Shown: positions 1 to 6,258, counted from the stretch's first letter. The stretch is 7,375 nt of DNA from Lachnospiraceae bacterium (GCA_004556565.1 SFGN01000092.1:1-7375); one strand, 5' to 3'. Numbers and translations: made by a program. The notes: a model not told the origin generated them from the letters alone.

Positions 1-168
1 GGACTTGCAACAGGGTCATGGCGCACCGGCCGACCGGCTCCACACAGACAGATCGTATCCGTCTGCCTTATGCTGCCCGAAGGCTTTCTTTGTCAAGGTG
101 GGGTCAGTCCCCGGTATCGGCAAAGGAGGAAAGGGTAAGCCGATTGCCTTCTGCCAGGGCTAAAAGGA
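1..168. other. Left-edge stretch without a supported gene
   Basis: This lies downstream of the Orf8-like gene, and no convincing coding region was found on either strand. On the minus strand a perfect TTGACA (91-96) is followed after 18 bases by CATAAG (67-72), a weak promoter candidate pointing left out of the window. An ATG at 19-17 on the minus strand opens a frame (MTLLQV...) that runs off the edge, but it has no good ribosome site. An inverted repeat ATCGGC/GCCGAT (17-base spacer) brackets an AAAGGAGGAAA string near 124-134 on the plus strand. In relatives of Tn916 the excision and integration genes usually follow the Orf8 homologue, so the next gene is probably just outside. Confidence 0.4.
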
Positions 169-402
169 TCAGGCGCGCATCACGGCCCGGATCAGTCGGA
201 TTTCCAGACAGCGCTTCATGTGGACATCCACGCACACATGAGGCGTTCCGTCCTTGTCATAGAGGGTACGGGTACACAGGCGGCTCATATAGTCGTCGTA
301 GTACCGCAACACTTGCTCCATGGCCTCGCTGTCACCACCGGAGGCCGCGTGGATCACCCAAACGGGCGGCAGGTCCTTTCCCTTATGGATGGGCTCTGTC
401 AT
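169..402 (-). CDS. Tn916 Orf8-like helix-turn-helix domain protein
   Basis: A 77-residue protein resembling Orf8 of Tn916/Tn1549-type elements (the small HTH_16-type family). Recognisable features are an AxxGDxEAMEQVLRYYDDYM helix near residues 20-39, then a short loop and a VCVDVHMKRCLEIRLIRAV segment (about 56-74), which matches the family pattern of ...YFCVDEEIKEHIKEKL.... The start follows AAAGGAGG by 9 bases, and this site lies inside the end of the upstream sigma-like gene; only 5 bases separate the two genes, so they are almost certainly co-transcribed. In Tn916 the Orf7/Orf8 pair acts as positive regulators of the excision and transfer operon; the same role here is inferred. The length is normal for the family. 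Confidence 0.85.
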   Translation of the reverse strand: MTEPIHKGKDLPPVWVIHAASGGDSEAMEQVLRYYDDYMSRLCTRTLYDKDGTPHVCVDVHMKRCLEIRLIRAVMRA

Positions 403-407
403 CTTCC

Positions 408-839
408 TCAGCCTCCTTTCGGCATCAGCGCCGACAATGTTTCGCGCAGCTCCTGCAGCGCCCTCGTCCGGTGCCGCTGAACGGCGCTCCGGGACATCCC
501 AACGAGATTGCCGATCTCACCATCTGCCAGATCCAGGGTGCAGTGCAAAATCAAAATGCTCTGCGCCGTCTGTGGCAATGCGGAGAAAGCCTCGGCTACA
601 AGCTCGTTGTCGATATGTAGATCGTAGCCGTGCGACGAGAACACAATGCTGTCGCTGGGGTAACGATCTACGACGCAGAGCTTGTCCAGCTCCGCCTGGG
701 ACAAGTCGCTAAAGAAGGCTTCACGCTCTCTTTGGCGTTTCATGTTCCGCAGGTAGGCTCTGGCCTCGTTTCGCAATACCTTCTTGCAAAAAGCATCGAA
801 CCGGCATTGCTCGCCATAGTCGCGGGGGTTAGATTCCAT
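408..839 (-). CDS. Tn916 Orf7-like RNA polymerase sigma-70 family regulator
   Basis: A 143-residue protein starting MESNPRDYGE. The N-terminal part (residues 10-47: EQCRFDAFCKKVLRNEARAY..., then EAFFSDLS) matches the short region-2-like part of Tn916 Orf7 proteins. The C-terminal part (about 85-132) is a sigma region 4 helix-turn-helix: ALPQTAQSILIL, then DGEIGNLVGMSRSAV, then QRHRTRALQELR. The ATG at 839 is preferred because GGGGGTG lies 6 bases upstream and the family homology begins just after it. An in-frame TTG at 926 also has an AAGGAGG upstream, but only 3 bases away, and would add 29 unconserved residues. The gene is followed closely by the Orf8-like gene. The expected role is to direct transcription of the element's excision and transfer genes; this is inferred from the Tn916 system. 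Confidence 0.87.
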   Translation of the reverse strand: MESNPRDYGEQCRFDAFCKKVLRNEARAYLRNMKRQREREAFFSDLSQAELDKLCVVDRYPSDSIVFSSHGYDLHIDNELVAEAFSALPQTAQSILILHCTLDLADGEIGNLVGMSRSAVQRHRTRALQELRETLSALMPKGG

Positions 840-845
840 CAGTTT

Positions 846-864
846 CACCCCCTTTCCATGGGGG
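846..864 (-). promoter_or_regulatory. Hairpin that can sequester the sigma gene ribosome site
   Basis: On the minus strand CCCCC (864-860) and GGGGG (852-848) can form a 5-bp all-GC stem with a 7-base loop. The GGGGG is the core of the Shine-Dalgarno for the sigma-like gene (ATG at 839), so folding would hide the ribosome site. An alternative in-frame TTG start (926) or a short leader translated from the AAGGAGG at about 935-930 would pass through and open this stem. The pairing is seen in the sequence; control of translation is inference. Confidence 0.4.
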
Positions 865-989
865 ATCAGGTGGTTCTCTCCCTTTCCGCTACTACCAATC
901 CTGCGGGAGCGTGTTCTGCCCGCCAAACGCCTCCTTCTTGAAAAAAATTTGAGAAAAGCAACGGCCAGCCATCCCGACCGCAGGAAACG

Positions 990-1027
990 ACAAAAAGCGC
1001 CCGGCAGGTCACAGACCCACCGGGCGC
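990..1027 (-). terminator. Rho-independent terminator after the 36-residue peptide gene
   Basis: On the minus strand GCGCCCGG (1027-1020) pairs perfectly with CCGGGCGC (1004-997). Inner GGT/ACC pairs extend the stem, and TTTTTG follows at 996-991. This ends transcripts coming from the small gene at 1052-1162 and insulates the sigma/Orf8 operon from upstream reading. The sigma operon must therefore start from its own promoter between about 990 and 840; I could not identify a convincing -35/-10 pair there. Confidence 0.8.
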
Positions 1028-1037
1028 AATGGCAAGT

Positions 1038-1072
1038 AATATGAAGTTTATTTACATGGTATAGTTCATATT
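1038..1072. repeat. 8-bp inverted repeat AATATGAA/TTCATATT
   Basis: AATATGAA (1038-1045) and TTCATATT (1065-1072) form perfect arms around a 19-base AT-rich spacer. The stop codon of the 36-residue peptide gene (1054-1052) lies in the spacer. It could be an mRNA stem at the gene's 3' end or a protein-binding site; nothing decides between these. Confidence 0.4.
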
Positions 1073-1162
1073 CGTGGCCGAACCTCTCCGCCGACTGGAA
1101 CGGGCTTTTTTTGAGCGGTTAGCCCTTGTCAGATCAGGCAGGAACAGCATCCGGCGCAGCAT
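1052..1162 (-). CDS. Unrecognised 36-residue basic peptide
   Basis: The encoded peptide begins MLRRMLFLPDLTR and has a very basic middle (SKKARSSRRR, residues 17-26), ending NMNYTM. I do not recognise the family. Support for a real gene: an excellent Shine-Dalgarno AGAAGGAGG 8 bases before the ATG, which sits in the loop of a perfect 8-bp hairpin, and a strong terminator about 25 bases after the stop codon. A terminator-like hairpin lies about 40 bases before the start. No membrane segment or signal peptide is evident; the short MLFL patch is too small. It may be a leader peptide, a nucleic-acid-binding peptide, or a remnant of a longer gene. No promoter was found directly before it, so expression may depend on read-through from the permease operon. 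Confidence 0.5.
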   Translation of the reverse strand: MLRRMLFLPDLTRANRSKKARSSRRRGSATNMNYTM

Positions 1163-1187
1163 GGCGGCATCCTCCTTCTATGCCGCC
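1163..1187 (-). promoter_or_regulatory. Hairpin presenting the ribosome site in its loop
   Basis: On the minus strand GGCGGCAT (1187-1180) and ATGCCGCC (1170-1163) form a perfect 8-bp stem. The 9-base loop is AGAAGGAGG, the Shine-Dalgarno of the 36-residue peptide gene, and the start codon follows the stem directly. The SD would be exposed while the start codon stays close to a stable stem. The same GGCGGC/GCCGCC words occur in the terminator-like hairpin just upstream, so alternative pairing is possible. Confidence 0.5.
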
Positions 1188-1202
1188 GCGGAAGCTGTCA
1201 GG

Positions 1203-1244
1203 GCAAAGAAAAACGGCGGCCTTGATTTCTCAAAGCCGCCGTTT
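1203..1244 (-). terminator. Terminator-like hairpin after the permease gene
   Basis: On the minus strand AAACGGCGGC (1244-1235) pairs perfectly with GCCGCCGTTT (1220-1211). Inner TTTG/CAAG pairs extend the stem around a 6-base loop, and the 3' side runs into TTTTTCTTT. It lies about 75 bases after the permease stop codon and is the probable end of the Bce operon. Read on the plus strand, the same hairpin has a poorer T tract, so it works best on the minus strand. Confidence 0.8.
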
Positions 1245-1275
1245 AATAGTTTGGGCGTGTCAATAGGTCTGCTGT

Positions 1276-1302
1276 ACGACGGCTTTTTTTCTTTTGCCGT
1301 CG
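1276..1302. repeat. Hairpin arms able to compete with the terminator
   Basis: CGACGGC (1277-1283) and GCCGTCG (1296-1302) form a perfect 7-bp stem with a 12-base pyrimidine/purine loop. On the minus-strand transcript the arm at 1283-1276 can instead pair over 8 bp, with one G-U pair, with ACGGCGGC at 1242-1235, which is the 5' arm of the terminator hairpin. The arrangement is that of an attenuator, though only the pairing is observed. Confidence 0.4.
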
Positions 1303-1317
1303 CTCGGCAGATACTTC

Positions 1318-3528
1318 TTATTTAATACTTTTCTTAAACAATAACCATGTGCTGATGAAGTAGCAAATCAATAGCAAAGCAAGAATGCTTACCGTCATAC
1401 CGATTTGTGTCATCAATGCGCCGAAACCAATATAGGCAGAGATTTCTGCGGAGATCGTTTGAATAAAATAAATTATGACCATTGTGGACACGATGATGGC
1501 GACAACGATTGGCAGTCCAAACCAGATGCCTAATTGTTTCAATACCAGTTTACCTATGTGAGTATCCTCCACACCCAATTTGCGAAGTACCGAGAAGCGG
1601 TATTTATATTGGCTTGCATCCAAAAGTTGCTGCAAAGATAACACCGTAAGACAAATCACCATCAGCACAACAGCTGCATAGAGCATAGATGCCTGTAAAA
1701 CAAAATTACTTGCTTTTGTGGTATTGACTTGTAGGGTATTCAAGCGAATGGCATAACTGACGCCGGTATCAGTTATTTCTGGATACTCGGCTGAAAAAGC
1801 CTGTTCTAAGGCACGGGCATTTTCATAGGAAATGCTTTCCGTCGTCATGATATAACGGTTCCGAATCACCGGGAGTAGGTTTTCACAGATACTATCTGGA
1901 AATACATAGAGTACATCCGTATAAGAGTTATAGGCCGTTTCTCCAATTGCTTCCTCGTAAAAAGAATGTTCGGAAAGTGTAAGTTCCCCTGCGTCTGTCA
2001 TAATGCTGCTATGCTCTTTCAAAAAGCTATCCCGTTCTTCGTTCGTTGCAATAGATTGCCACTGTGTTGTGAACTCGTCCTCTGATAAAGTGATCGGTTC
2101 ATATCCCAGCATTTTGCGAATGGTGTTGTAATCACTTAAAGAAATTGCCACAACAGGAAAGTCGTATTTCATTCGGTTATGAAAATCGTCCTTGCTCGGC
2201 AGATAAAGAGAAAAGGTACAATCATAGTCAGTTTCAATCCCATGTTCTGATAGAGAATCCGTTACAAGTTCGTAATTGTCATCGGGCAGGTTTTCTTCGT
2301 CGTATACATCGTTATAACGAGAGGAAATCTGCACATCGTACATAGACCGTATATCAAGATAGCCGGAAGCCCATCCCACCAGAATGGGTGCTGCAATGAA
2401 CATAAAAATTGCAAGCACTAAGGTTACACAGATCAGCGTCATAGTCTTGCTGGTAGTATTCAGCTTGGATATAATCTGCCCAAAAAAGAACAGATTTTCA
2501 CTCTTGTACCTATGTTCCGGGGCCTTTGCTTTCCATGCAACAATAAAGCTGCTACTAAGATAAATGACACAACAAATGAAGAAAAGAAGATCAATCAGGA
2601 GAAATAACAAGTATTGATTGATTGCCCCGGCCCCCAAAGCCAGATAGTATCGACTGGTCAAAGCCGGCACACTGGCGGCCATAACCGTGTCCAGAACTGT
2701 GCATACCAGCAGTCCCGGAAGCAGGGTAGAAACGCCGGTTTTTCTCTTTCTAATCAGCCAGAATCCAGACCAAAGTAATGTAATGGCCGGAAATAGAATG
2801 TTTCCCCAGAACATGAGTTTGGCAGGGATAGCAAAACGGCCATCATAGTAGAATACTATTTTTTGCACGCCAGTGAGAAGCATCCACACTGTGAATCCTT
2901 CAAACAGCAGAACCACAGCAGCAATCCAGCGGCTCTTTTTTAGCTCAGGATCATTTTCTTTCTCCGCTGCCAACATATCAATGATTTTGGTTTTGCGAAT
3001 AGTGCGAGTATTGAATATCCCAACAATCAAGAAGCTAAATATAAAGAAGCCGATTGTCAGCAAGACTGTATCCGGAAATAGTGTCCACGACAATTCATAG
3101 CTTTTTCCATAGGTAGTCAACAGCATGGCTGTGATAAACTGGGAGCAGAATACACCGAGAAAAATTCCAATGGCAATCGAGAGGATCCCCATCATAAAAG
3201 TTTCTGCAAAGAAAAGTCTGCCGACGGTCTTTTGTTCCATTCCCATAATGGACTGGACCGCAAACTCTTTTTGTTTACGCCGCAGCATATAGTGATTGAC
3301 AAAACGAATCAAGAAAAGTAAGAACAGAGTAATGACGCAGATCGCAGCCTTCATGCCATCACTCAAGATTGTGAAATTGTACTCGCTTCCAATATCGGGT
3401 TGGTAGTAGCGGCTGGAAATAGACAGAAAGGAATAAAACAAGGTGACACAGATCGTCATGGTCACGATATAAATCAAATAGTCTTTGACGGAGCGCTTTG
3501 CATTGCGGAAAACAAGTTTAGCATACAT
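1318..3528 (-). CDS. BceB-type FtsX-family ABC transporter permease
   Basis: A 736-residue integral membrane protein beginning MYAKLVFRNAKRS, the membrane half of a peptide-antibiotic resistance ABC transporter. Hydrophobic segments are visible near residues 17-38, 61-77, 108-137, 152-172, 202-220, 240-258, 268-290, 303-330 and 363-386. A large hydrophilic, probably extracellular domain follows (about 387-605), then three C-terminal segments (613-636, 668-692, 706-730). That long domain before the last membrane segments is the hallmark of BceB proteins, where it takes part in ligand recognition and in signalling to the kinase. An FtsX-like SVLRKLGVED motif follows the first C-terminal segment. 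The start at 3528 is chosen for GGAGGAGG about 8 bases upstream; it overlaps the ATPase gene by 11 bases. The protein is longer than the Bacillus subtilis BceB I recall (about 646 residues). The actual antibiotic cannot be read from the sequence. Confidence 0.9.
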   Translation of the reverse strand: MYAKLVFRNAKRSVKDYLIYIVTMTICVTLFYSFLSISSRYYQPDIGSEYNFTILSDGMKAAICVITLFLLFLIRFVNHYMLRRKQKEFAVQSIMGMEQKTVGRLFFAETFMMGILSIAIGIFLGVFCSQFITAMLLTTYGKSYELSWTLFPDTVLLTIGFFIFSFLIVGIFNTRTIRKTKIIDMLAAEKENDPELKKSRWIAAVVLLFEGFTVWMLLTGVQKIVFYYDGRFAIPAKLMFWGNILFPAITLLWSGFWLIRKRKTGVSTLLPGLLVCTVLDTVMAASVPALTSRYYLALGAGAINQYLLFLLIDLLFFICCVIYLSSSFIVAWKAKAPEHRYKSENLFFFGQIISKLNTTSKTMTLICVTLVLAIFMFIAAPILVGWASGYLDIRSMYDVQISSRYNDVYDEENLPDDNYELVTDSLSEHGIETDYDCTFSLYLPSKDDFHNRMKYDFPVVAISLSDYNTIRKMLGYEPITLSEDEFTTQWQSIATNEERDSFLKEHSSIMTDAGELTLSEHSFYEEAIGETAYNSYTDVLYVFPDSICENLLPVIRNRYIMTTESISYENARALEQAFSAEYPEITDTGVSYAIRLNTLQVNTTKASNFVLQASMLYAAVVLMVICLTVLSLQQLLDASQYKYRFSVLRKLGVEDTHIGKLVLKQLGIWFGLPIVVAIIVSTMVIIYFIQTISAEISAYIGFGALMTQIGMTVSILALLLICYFISTWLLFKKSIK

Positions 3529-4285
3529 GACTTTGTCCTCCTCCAATCATGGTAAGGACATTGAGGATTTTCTCAAAGAAGGCACTCCTGCTGTCGTTGC
3601 CTTTGCGCAGTTCGGTAAAAATGGCTCCGTCTTGCAGAAAAAGAATTCTGCTGGCGTAACTGGCGGTAAAGGCATCATGCGTCACCATAAGAATCGTCGC
3701 ACTAAGTTGTTCGTTGATGCTCTGGATCGTAGACAGAAGCATTTGCGCCGAATGACTATCCAACGCACCGGTTGGTTCATCTGCCAAAAGCAGTTTGGGA
3801 TTGTTGATAATTGCCCTGGCACACGCACAACGCTGCTTCTGGCCGCCGGAAACCTGATAGGGATACTTGTTTAAAATATCCGTGATATTGAGCTTTTGGG
3901 CAATGTCTTGGATACGCGGCTCTACATCTCTGGCGGGCGTTTTATTGATGGAAAGAGCCAATGCAATGTTTTCAGAAATCGTCAGGGTATCCAGCAGATT
4001 AAAGTCTTGAAACACAAAGCCAAGATTCTCCCTGCGAAACCGGGCAATGGCCTTGGGCTTTATCTCCGTAACATCCGTTCCTCCCAAATAGATGTGTCCT
4101 GCGCTCACGGTGTCAATCGTGGAAATACAGTTGAGCAAAGTCGTCTTTCCAGAGCCGGAAGCGCCCATAATGCCCAGAAACTCACCAGCTTCCACCGAAA
4201 AGCTAATATCTCGGATTGCTTTTGTGATATTTCCCTCATTGCCATAGTATTTCTGGATATGTTCTAATTTTAAAATGGGTTCCAT
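3518..4285 (-). CDS. BceA-type ABC transporter ATP-binding protein
   Basis: A 255-residue cytoplasmic ATPase that powers the permease encoded next to it. All motifs are present: Walker A GASGSGKT (41-48), Q-loop Q93 in FVFQDFNLLD, signature VSGGQKQR (145-152), Walker B LLLADE (165-170) with D-loop SALD-like GALD (173-176), and switch histidine H203 in MVTHD. This places it in the MacB/LolD/BceA subfamily, whose members expel or detach peptides and lipoproteins rather than import solutes. The ATG at 4285 is preferred to an upstream in-frame ATG at 4306 because GGAGGT lies 6 bases before it. The gene overlaps the permease start by 11 bases, indicating translational coupling. It is separated from the kinase gene by 110 bases that hold its own promoter and a likely response-regulator site. 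Confidence 0.94.
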   Translation of the reverse strand: MEPILKLEHIQKYYGNEGNITKAIRDISFSVEAGEFLGIMGASGSGKTTLLNCISTIDTVSAGHIYLGGTDVTEIKPKAIARFRRENLGFVFQDFNLLDTLTISENIALALSINKTPARDVEPRIQDIAQKLNITDILNKYPYQVSGGQKQRCACARAIINNPKLLLADEPTGALDSHSAQMLLSTIQSINEQLSATILMVTHDAFTASYASRILFLQDGAIFTELRKGNDSRSAFFEKILNVLTMIGGGQSHVC

Positions 4286-4316
4286 TGTCTTACCTCCATG
4301 AATCATCCATGCCTCT

Positions 4317-4345
4317 ATTGTAGCGGGTACGCAGAGTTGTTTGTA
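4317..4345 (-). promoter_or_regulatory. Activator-type promoter of the ATPase-permease operon
   Basis: On the minus strand a -10 box TACAAT (4322-4317) lies 17 bases after TACAAA (4345-4340), a poor -35 hexamer. A better hexamer, TTGATA (4349-4344), is 21 bases away, too far for unaided sigma-A use. A good -10 with a weak -35 fits a promoter that needs an activator, and a tandem repeat lies just upstream. The box is about 30 bases before the ATPase start. Confidence 0.6.
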
Positions 4346-4352
4346 TCAAGTT

Positions 4353-4370
4353 TTCTTACACACTTCTTAC
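4353..4370 (-). promoter_or_regulatory. 11-bp-period direct repeat, probable response regulator site
   Basis: GTAAGAA occurs twice on the minus strand (4370-4364 and 4359-4353), with starts exactly 11 bases apart, about one helical turn. OmpR/PhoB-family regulators typically bind such head-to-tail repeats placed just upstream of a weak -35. Here the repeat ends 7 bases before the -35 position of the ATPase promoter. The regulator encoded at 5406-6077 is the natural candidate; binding is inferred, not shown. Confidence 0.55.
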
Positions 4371-4395
4371 AAAAATGAAAGAAGTACAGAGCGTG

Positions 4396-5409
4396 TCAGC
4401 CCTGCACTCCAGCGACAAAGTCGTTGATCGGGAAGATAAGAGAAACGCTTGTCCCGTTGCCCTGGGAACAGACTGACAATCCAATCCCCAGTTTATCGCA
4501 GAGCCGTTTACAAAGGTACAGGCCAATCCCGGTGGAACTATGAACGGTTCGGCCATTCTGTCCGGTAAATCCCTTCTCGAAAACGCGGGGCAAATCGCTC
4601 TGTGGGATTCCAATTCCATTATCTTCTACAGATAAAATCACCTGATTATGTTTCTGCGCCGTAGAAAAGCGCAACGATGGTTGCTCCGTCCGATACTTTA
4701 CCGCATTGCTGATAATTTGATTCAGAATGAATCGTACCCACTTATCATCCATATAGGCGATTTTTCCATCATCCTCCACCTCAACCGTCACATGGTTTTT
4801 GCGTAGTAGGTATTTACTGTCTGCGATTGCATCATGGACCACATCTCTAATCCGTATCTCACGGACGGTATAATCTTTTTCCGTATGCTCACTTCGGGCA
4901 TAGTAAAGGGCTTGCTCTGTAAAGCGGTTTATATTTTCCACCTCTACCAGTAGCTCTCTGGTAAACTCTGAACGATTATTTTCACAGATCAGCTTCATGG
5001 CAGTAATCGGAGTTTTGACCTCATGGATCCATTGCTCGATATATTCCTTGTATTCTTGCCGTTCTCTCTGAACTTGACCGATCTTTTCCAGCATAGACTT
5101 TTCGGCCATTTTCAAAATCTGATAAAAGACCTGTTCATCGGCTCTTTCCGGCATAGCCATCACTTCGGGCATCAGATATTTTTCACCCAACTGTTCGGCC
5201 ATTGCCAACAGCGTTTCACAGTGTCTTTTTTGTATGGAGAAAGAGACCGTCAGATAGCAAACTACAACCACAATCCAGACCAAAGCAATCAAGGAAATGG
5301 CTTGACGGGATGTCCCGGTGGTTATCAAGAATAATGCAAGTGCCAATACCCCTAAAAGGTTAAGCAGAAGCACGGGCAGTTGATTTTTCAGATATTGTTT
5401 GCCGCTCAT
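4396..5409 (-). CDS. BceS-like intramembrane-sensing histidine kinase
   Basis: A 337-residue membrane kinase. Two hydrophobic helices (about 11-31 and 37-58) are separated by only a few residues, so there is almost no extracellular sensor; such kinases depend on their ABC transporter for sensing. A charged coiled region (about 90-124) precedes the H-box EQWIHEVKTPITAMKL with phospho-acceptor H129. The ATPase domain shows the N-box NQIISNAVKY (N230/N235), G1 DNGIGI (263-268), an F-box FEKGFTG (277-283) and G2 STGIGLYL (292-299). The protein appears complete. The start codon overlaps the response-regulator stop in an ATGA, with AGGGG 8 bases upstream, so the two are translationally coupled. The partner regulator is the upstream gene and the sensed transporter the downstream pair. 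Confidence 0.93.
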   Translation of the reverse strand: MSGKQYLKNQLPVLLLNLLGVLALALFLITTGTSRQAISLIALVWIVVVVCYLTVSFSIQKRHCETLLAMAEQLGEKYLMPEVMAMPERADEQVFYQILKMAEKSMLEKIGQVQRERQEYKEYIEQWIHEVKTPITAMKLICENNRSEFTRELLVEVENINRFTEQALYYARSEHTEKDYTVREIRIRDVVHDAIADSKYLLRKNHVTVEVEDDGKIAYMDDKWVRFILNQIISNAVKYRTEQPSLRFSTAQKHNQVILSVEDNGIGIPQSDLPRVFEKGFTGQNGRTVHSSTGIGLYLCKRLCDKLGIGLSVCSQGNGTSVSLIFPINDFVAGVQG

Positions 5410-6077
5410 AGTGTATACCCCTGCCTGTGTTTTGTTTTAATGAAGTCGTGCAGGCCAATGTGATCCAATTTATTCCGAATGCGAGTGATATTGACACTGA
5501 GGGCATTGTCATCAATGTAGAGTTGATTATCCCAAAGATAATCTACAATATCATTTCTGGAACAAATTTTACCGGCGTTCCGAAAAAGGTAGTAAAGGAC
5601 TTTCAATTCGTTTTTTGTCAATTCTGCTTTCTGCCCTTTATATTCAATCATGCTGCTTTCCAGGTGTAGCGTTGCATCATTCCATGTCAATGTCTCGGAT
5701 TGTCCAGAAGTGTATACCCGCCGCAAGAGGGCGGCGGTTTTGGCAAGTAAAATTGCCGTATTATATGGTTTTGTAATAAAGGCATCACCGCCAAGCATGA
5801 TGCTGTTCAGCTCGTCCATATCGGTGTTGCAGCTTGTCACAAAGATAATCGGAACATTGGAAATGCTGCGGATTTTAGAACAGATAGAAAATCCGCTCTC
5901 ATTCGGCAATTTAATATCCAGCAAAACGAGGTGAGGTTCTTCTGCCTTGAAAGTGTCATTAACCTTTGAAAAATCCTTTACTGAAACAGCAGTATATCCA
6001 TTGCCCCGCAAAAGGGTTTCCAATTCACTTTGTATGACAGGATCATCTTCAATAATCAGTATTTTATATGTCTTCAT
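5406..6077 (-). CDS. OmpR-family response regulator, BceR-like
   Basis: A 223-residue two-domain regulator. The receiver domain (about 3-117) has acidic residues E10-D11-D12, phospho-acceptor D54 in LLDIKLP, T81 in FVTS and K103 in TKPY. The C-terminal winged helix (about 127-222) has ELTKNELKVLYYLF, the recognition helix region DDNALSVNITRIRNKL, and a GYTL beta-hairpin end. The start MKTYKILIIEDD (6077) is chosen because AAGGGAAG lies about 10 bases upstream and homology begins there; an in-frame ATG at 6128 would add 17 residues lying within the previous gene. The gene overlaps the small HTH gene by 14 bases and the kinase by 4. It probably activates the ATPase-permease promoter through the GTAAGAA repeat at 4353-4370. 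Confidence 0.94.
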   Translation of the reverse strand: MKTYKILIIEDDPVIQSELETLLRGNGYTAVSVKDFSKVNDTFKAEEPHLVLLDIKLPNESGFSICSKIRSISNVPIIFVTSCNTDMDELNSIMLGGDAFITKPYNTAILLAKTAALLRRVYTSGQSETLTWNDATLHLESSMIEYKGQKAELTKNELKVLYYLFRNAGKICSRNDIVDYLWDNQLYIDDNALSVNITRIRNKLDHIGLHDFIKTKHRQGYTL

Positions 6078-6258
6078 GTTTTGGTGTCTTCCCTTGCTTT
6101 GTTCTTCTATCAATAGGTTTTTCTGCATCTTTAGGTATTAACCAGATCGTTGCCATCTTTATGGCCCCAGGAATACGCCCAGCGGCGCAATAGTAATTTA
6201 TCCGTCGAGGTGTTACGCCCCATTTTTCACTTGCTTCTTTCAAGATCATATAGTCCAT
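6064..6258 (-). CDS. Small MerR/excisionase-like helix-turn-helix protein
   Basis: A 64-residue protein, the first gene of the Bce operon. It starts MDYMILKEASEKWGVTPRRINYYCAAGRIPGAIK, a winged HTH of the MerR/excisionase (HTH_17-like) type covering most of the chain, then WLIPKDAEKPIDRR and a basic tail. The ATG at 6258 is chosen because GGAGGT lies 5 bases upstream; an in-frame ATG at 6273 has no such site. It overlaps the response regulator by 14 bases, and a near-consensus promoter precedes it. Canonical BceRS operons do not need such a protein, so it may be a local repressor or co-regulator of the operon; an excisionase role is less likely because no integrase is adjacent. The substrate DNA site is unknown. 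Confidence 0.85.
   Translation of the reverse strand: MDYMILKEASEKWGVTPRRINYYCAAGRIPGAIKMATIWLIPKDAEKPIDRRTKQGKTPKHEDI

Noticed and set aside
1..19. Minus-strand ATG at 19 opening MTLLQV... off the left edge
   Set aside because: Only six codons are visible and there is no well-spaced Shine-Dalgarno, so it cannot be called a gene from this window.
18..620. Long plus-strand open frame of about 200 codons
   Set aside because: It is antisense to the Orf8-like and sigma-like genes, has no ribosome site or recognisable domain, and its arginine/serine/proline-rich content is typical of a shadow frame in GC-rich DNA.
848..859. Four-codon ORF (MERG) on the minus strand just before the sigma gene
   Set aside because: It has no ribosome site and its frame is explained by the hairpin loop sequence; it is too short to support.
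1050..1069. Similarity between the end of the small peptide gene (MNYTM) and the leader ORF at 6370 (MKYTM), 16 of 20 bases, inverted around the cargo
   Set aside because: The match does not extend on either side, and several matches of this quality are expected by chance in a window of this size, so it is not evidence of flanking repeats.
1258..1263. Perfect TTGACA on the minus strand upstream of the small peptide gene
   Set aside because: At 17 bases spacing the -10 position falls on GGCGGC inside the terminator hairpin, and no TATAAT-like word lies at 16-18 bases.
1235..1295. Plus-strand terminator reading (GCCGCCGT with ACGACGGC, then a T run)
   Set aside because: The pairing has a C-A mismatch on this strand, the loop is over 30 bases, and no plus-strand gene lies upstream to be terminated.
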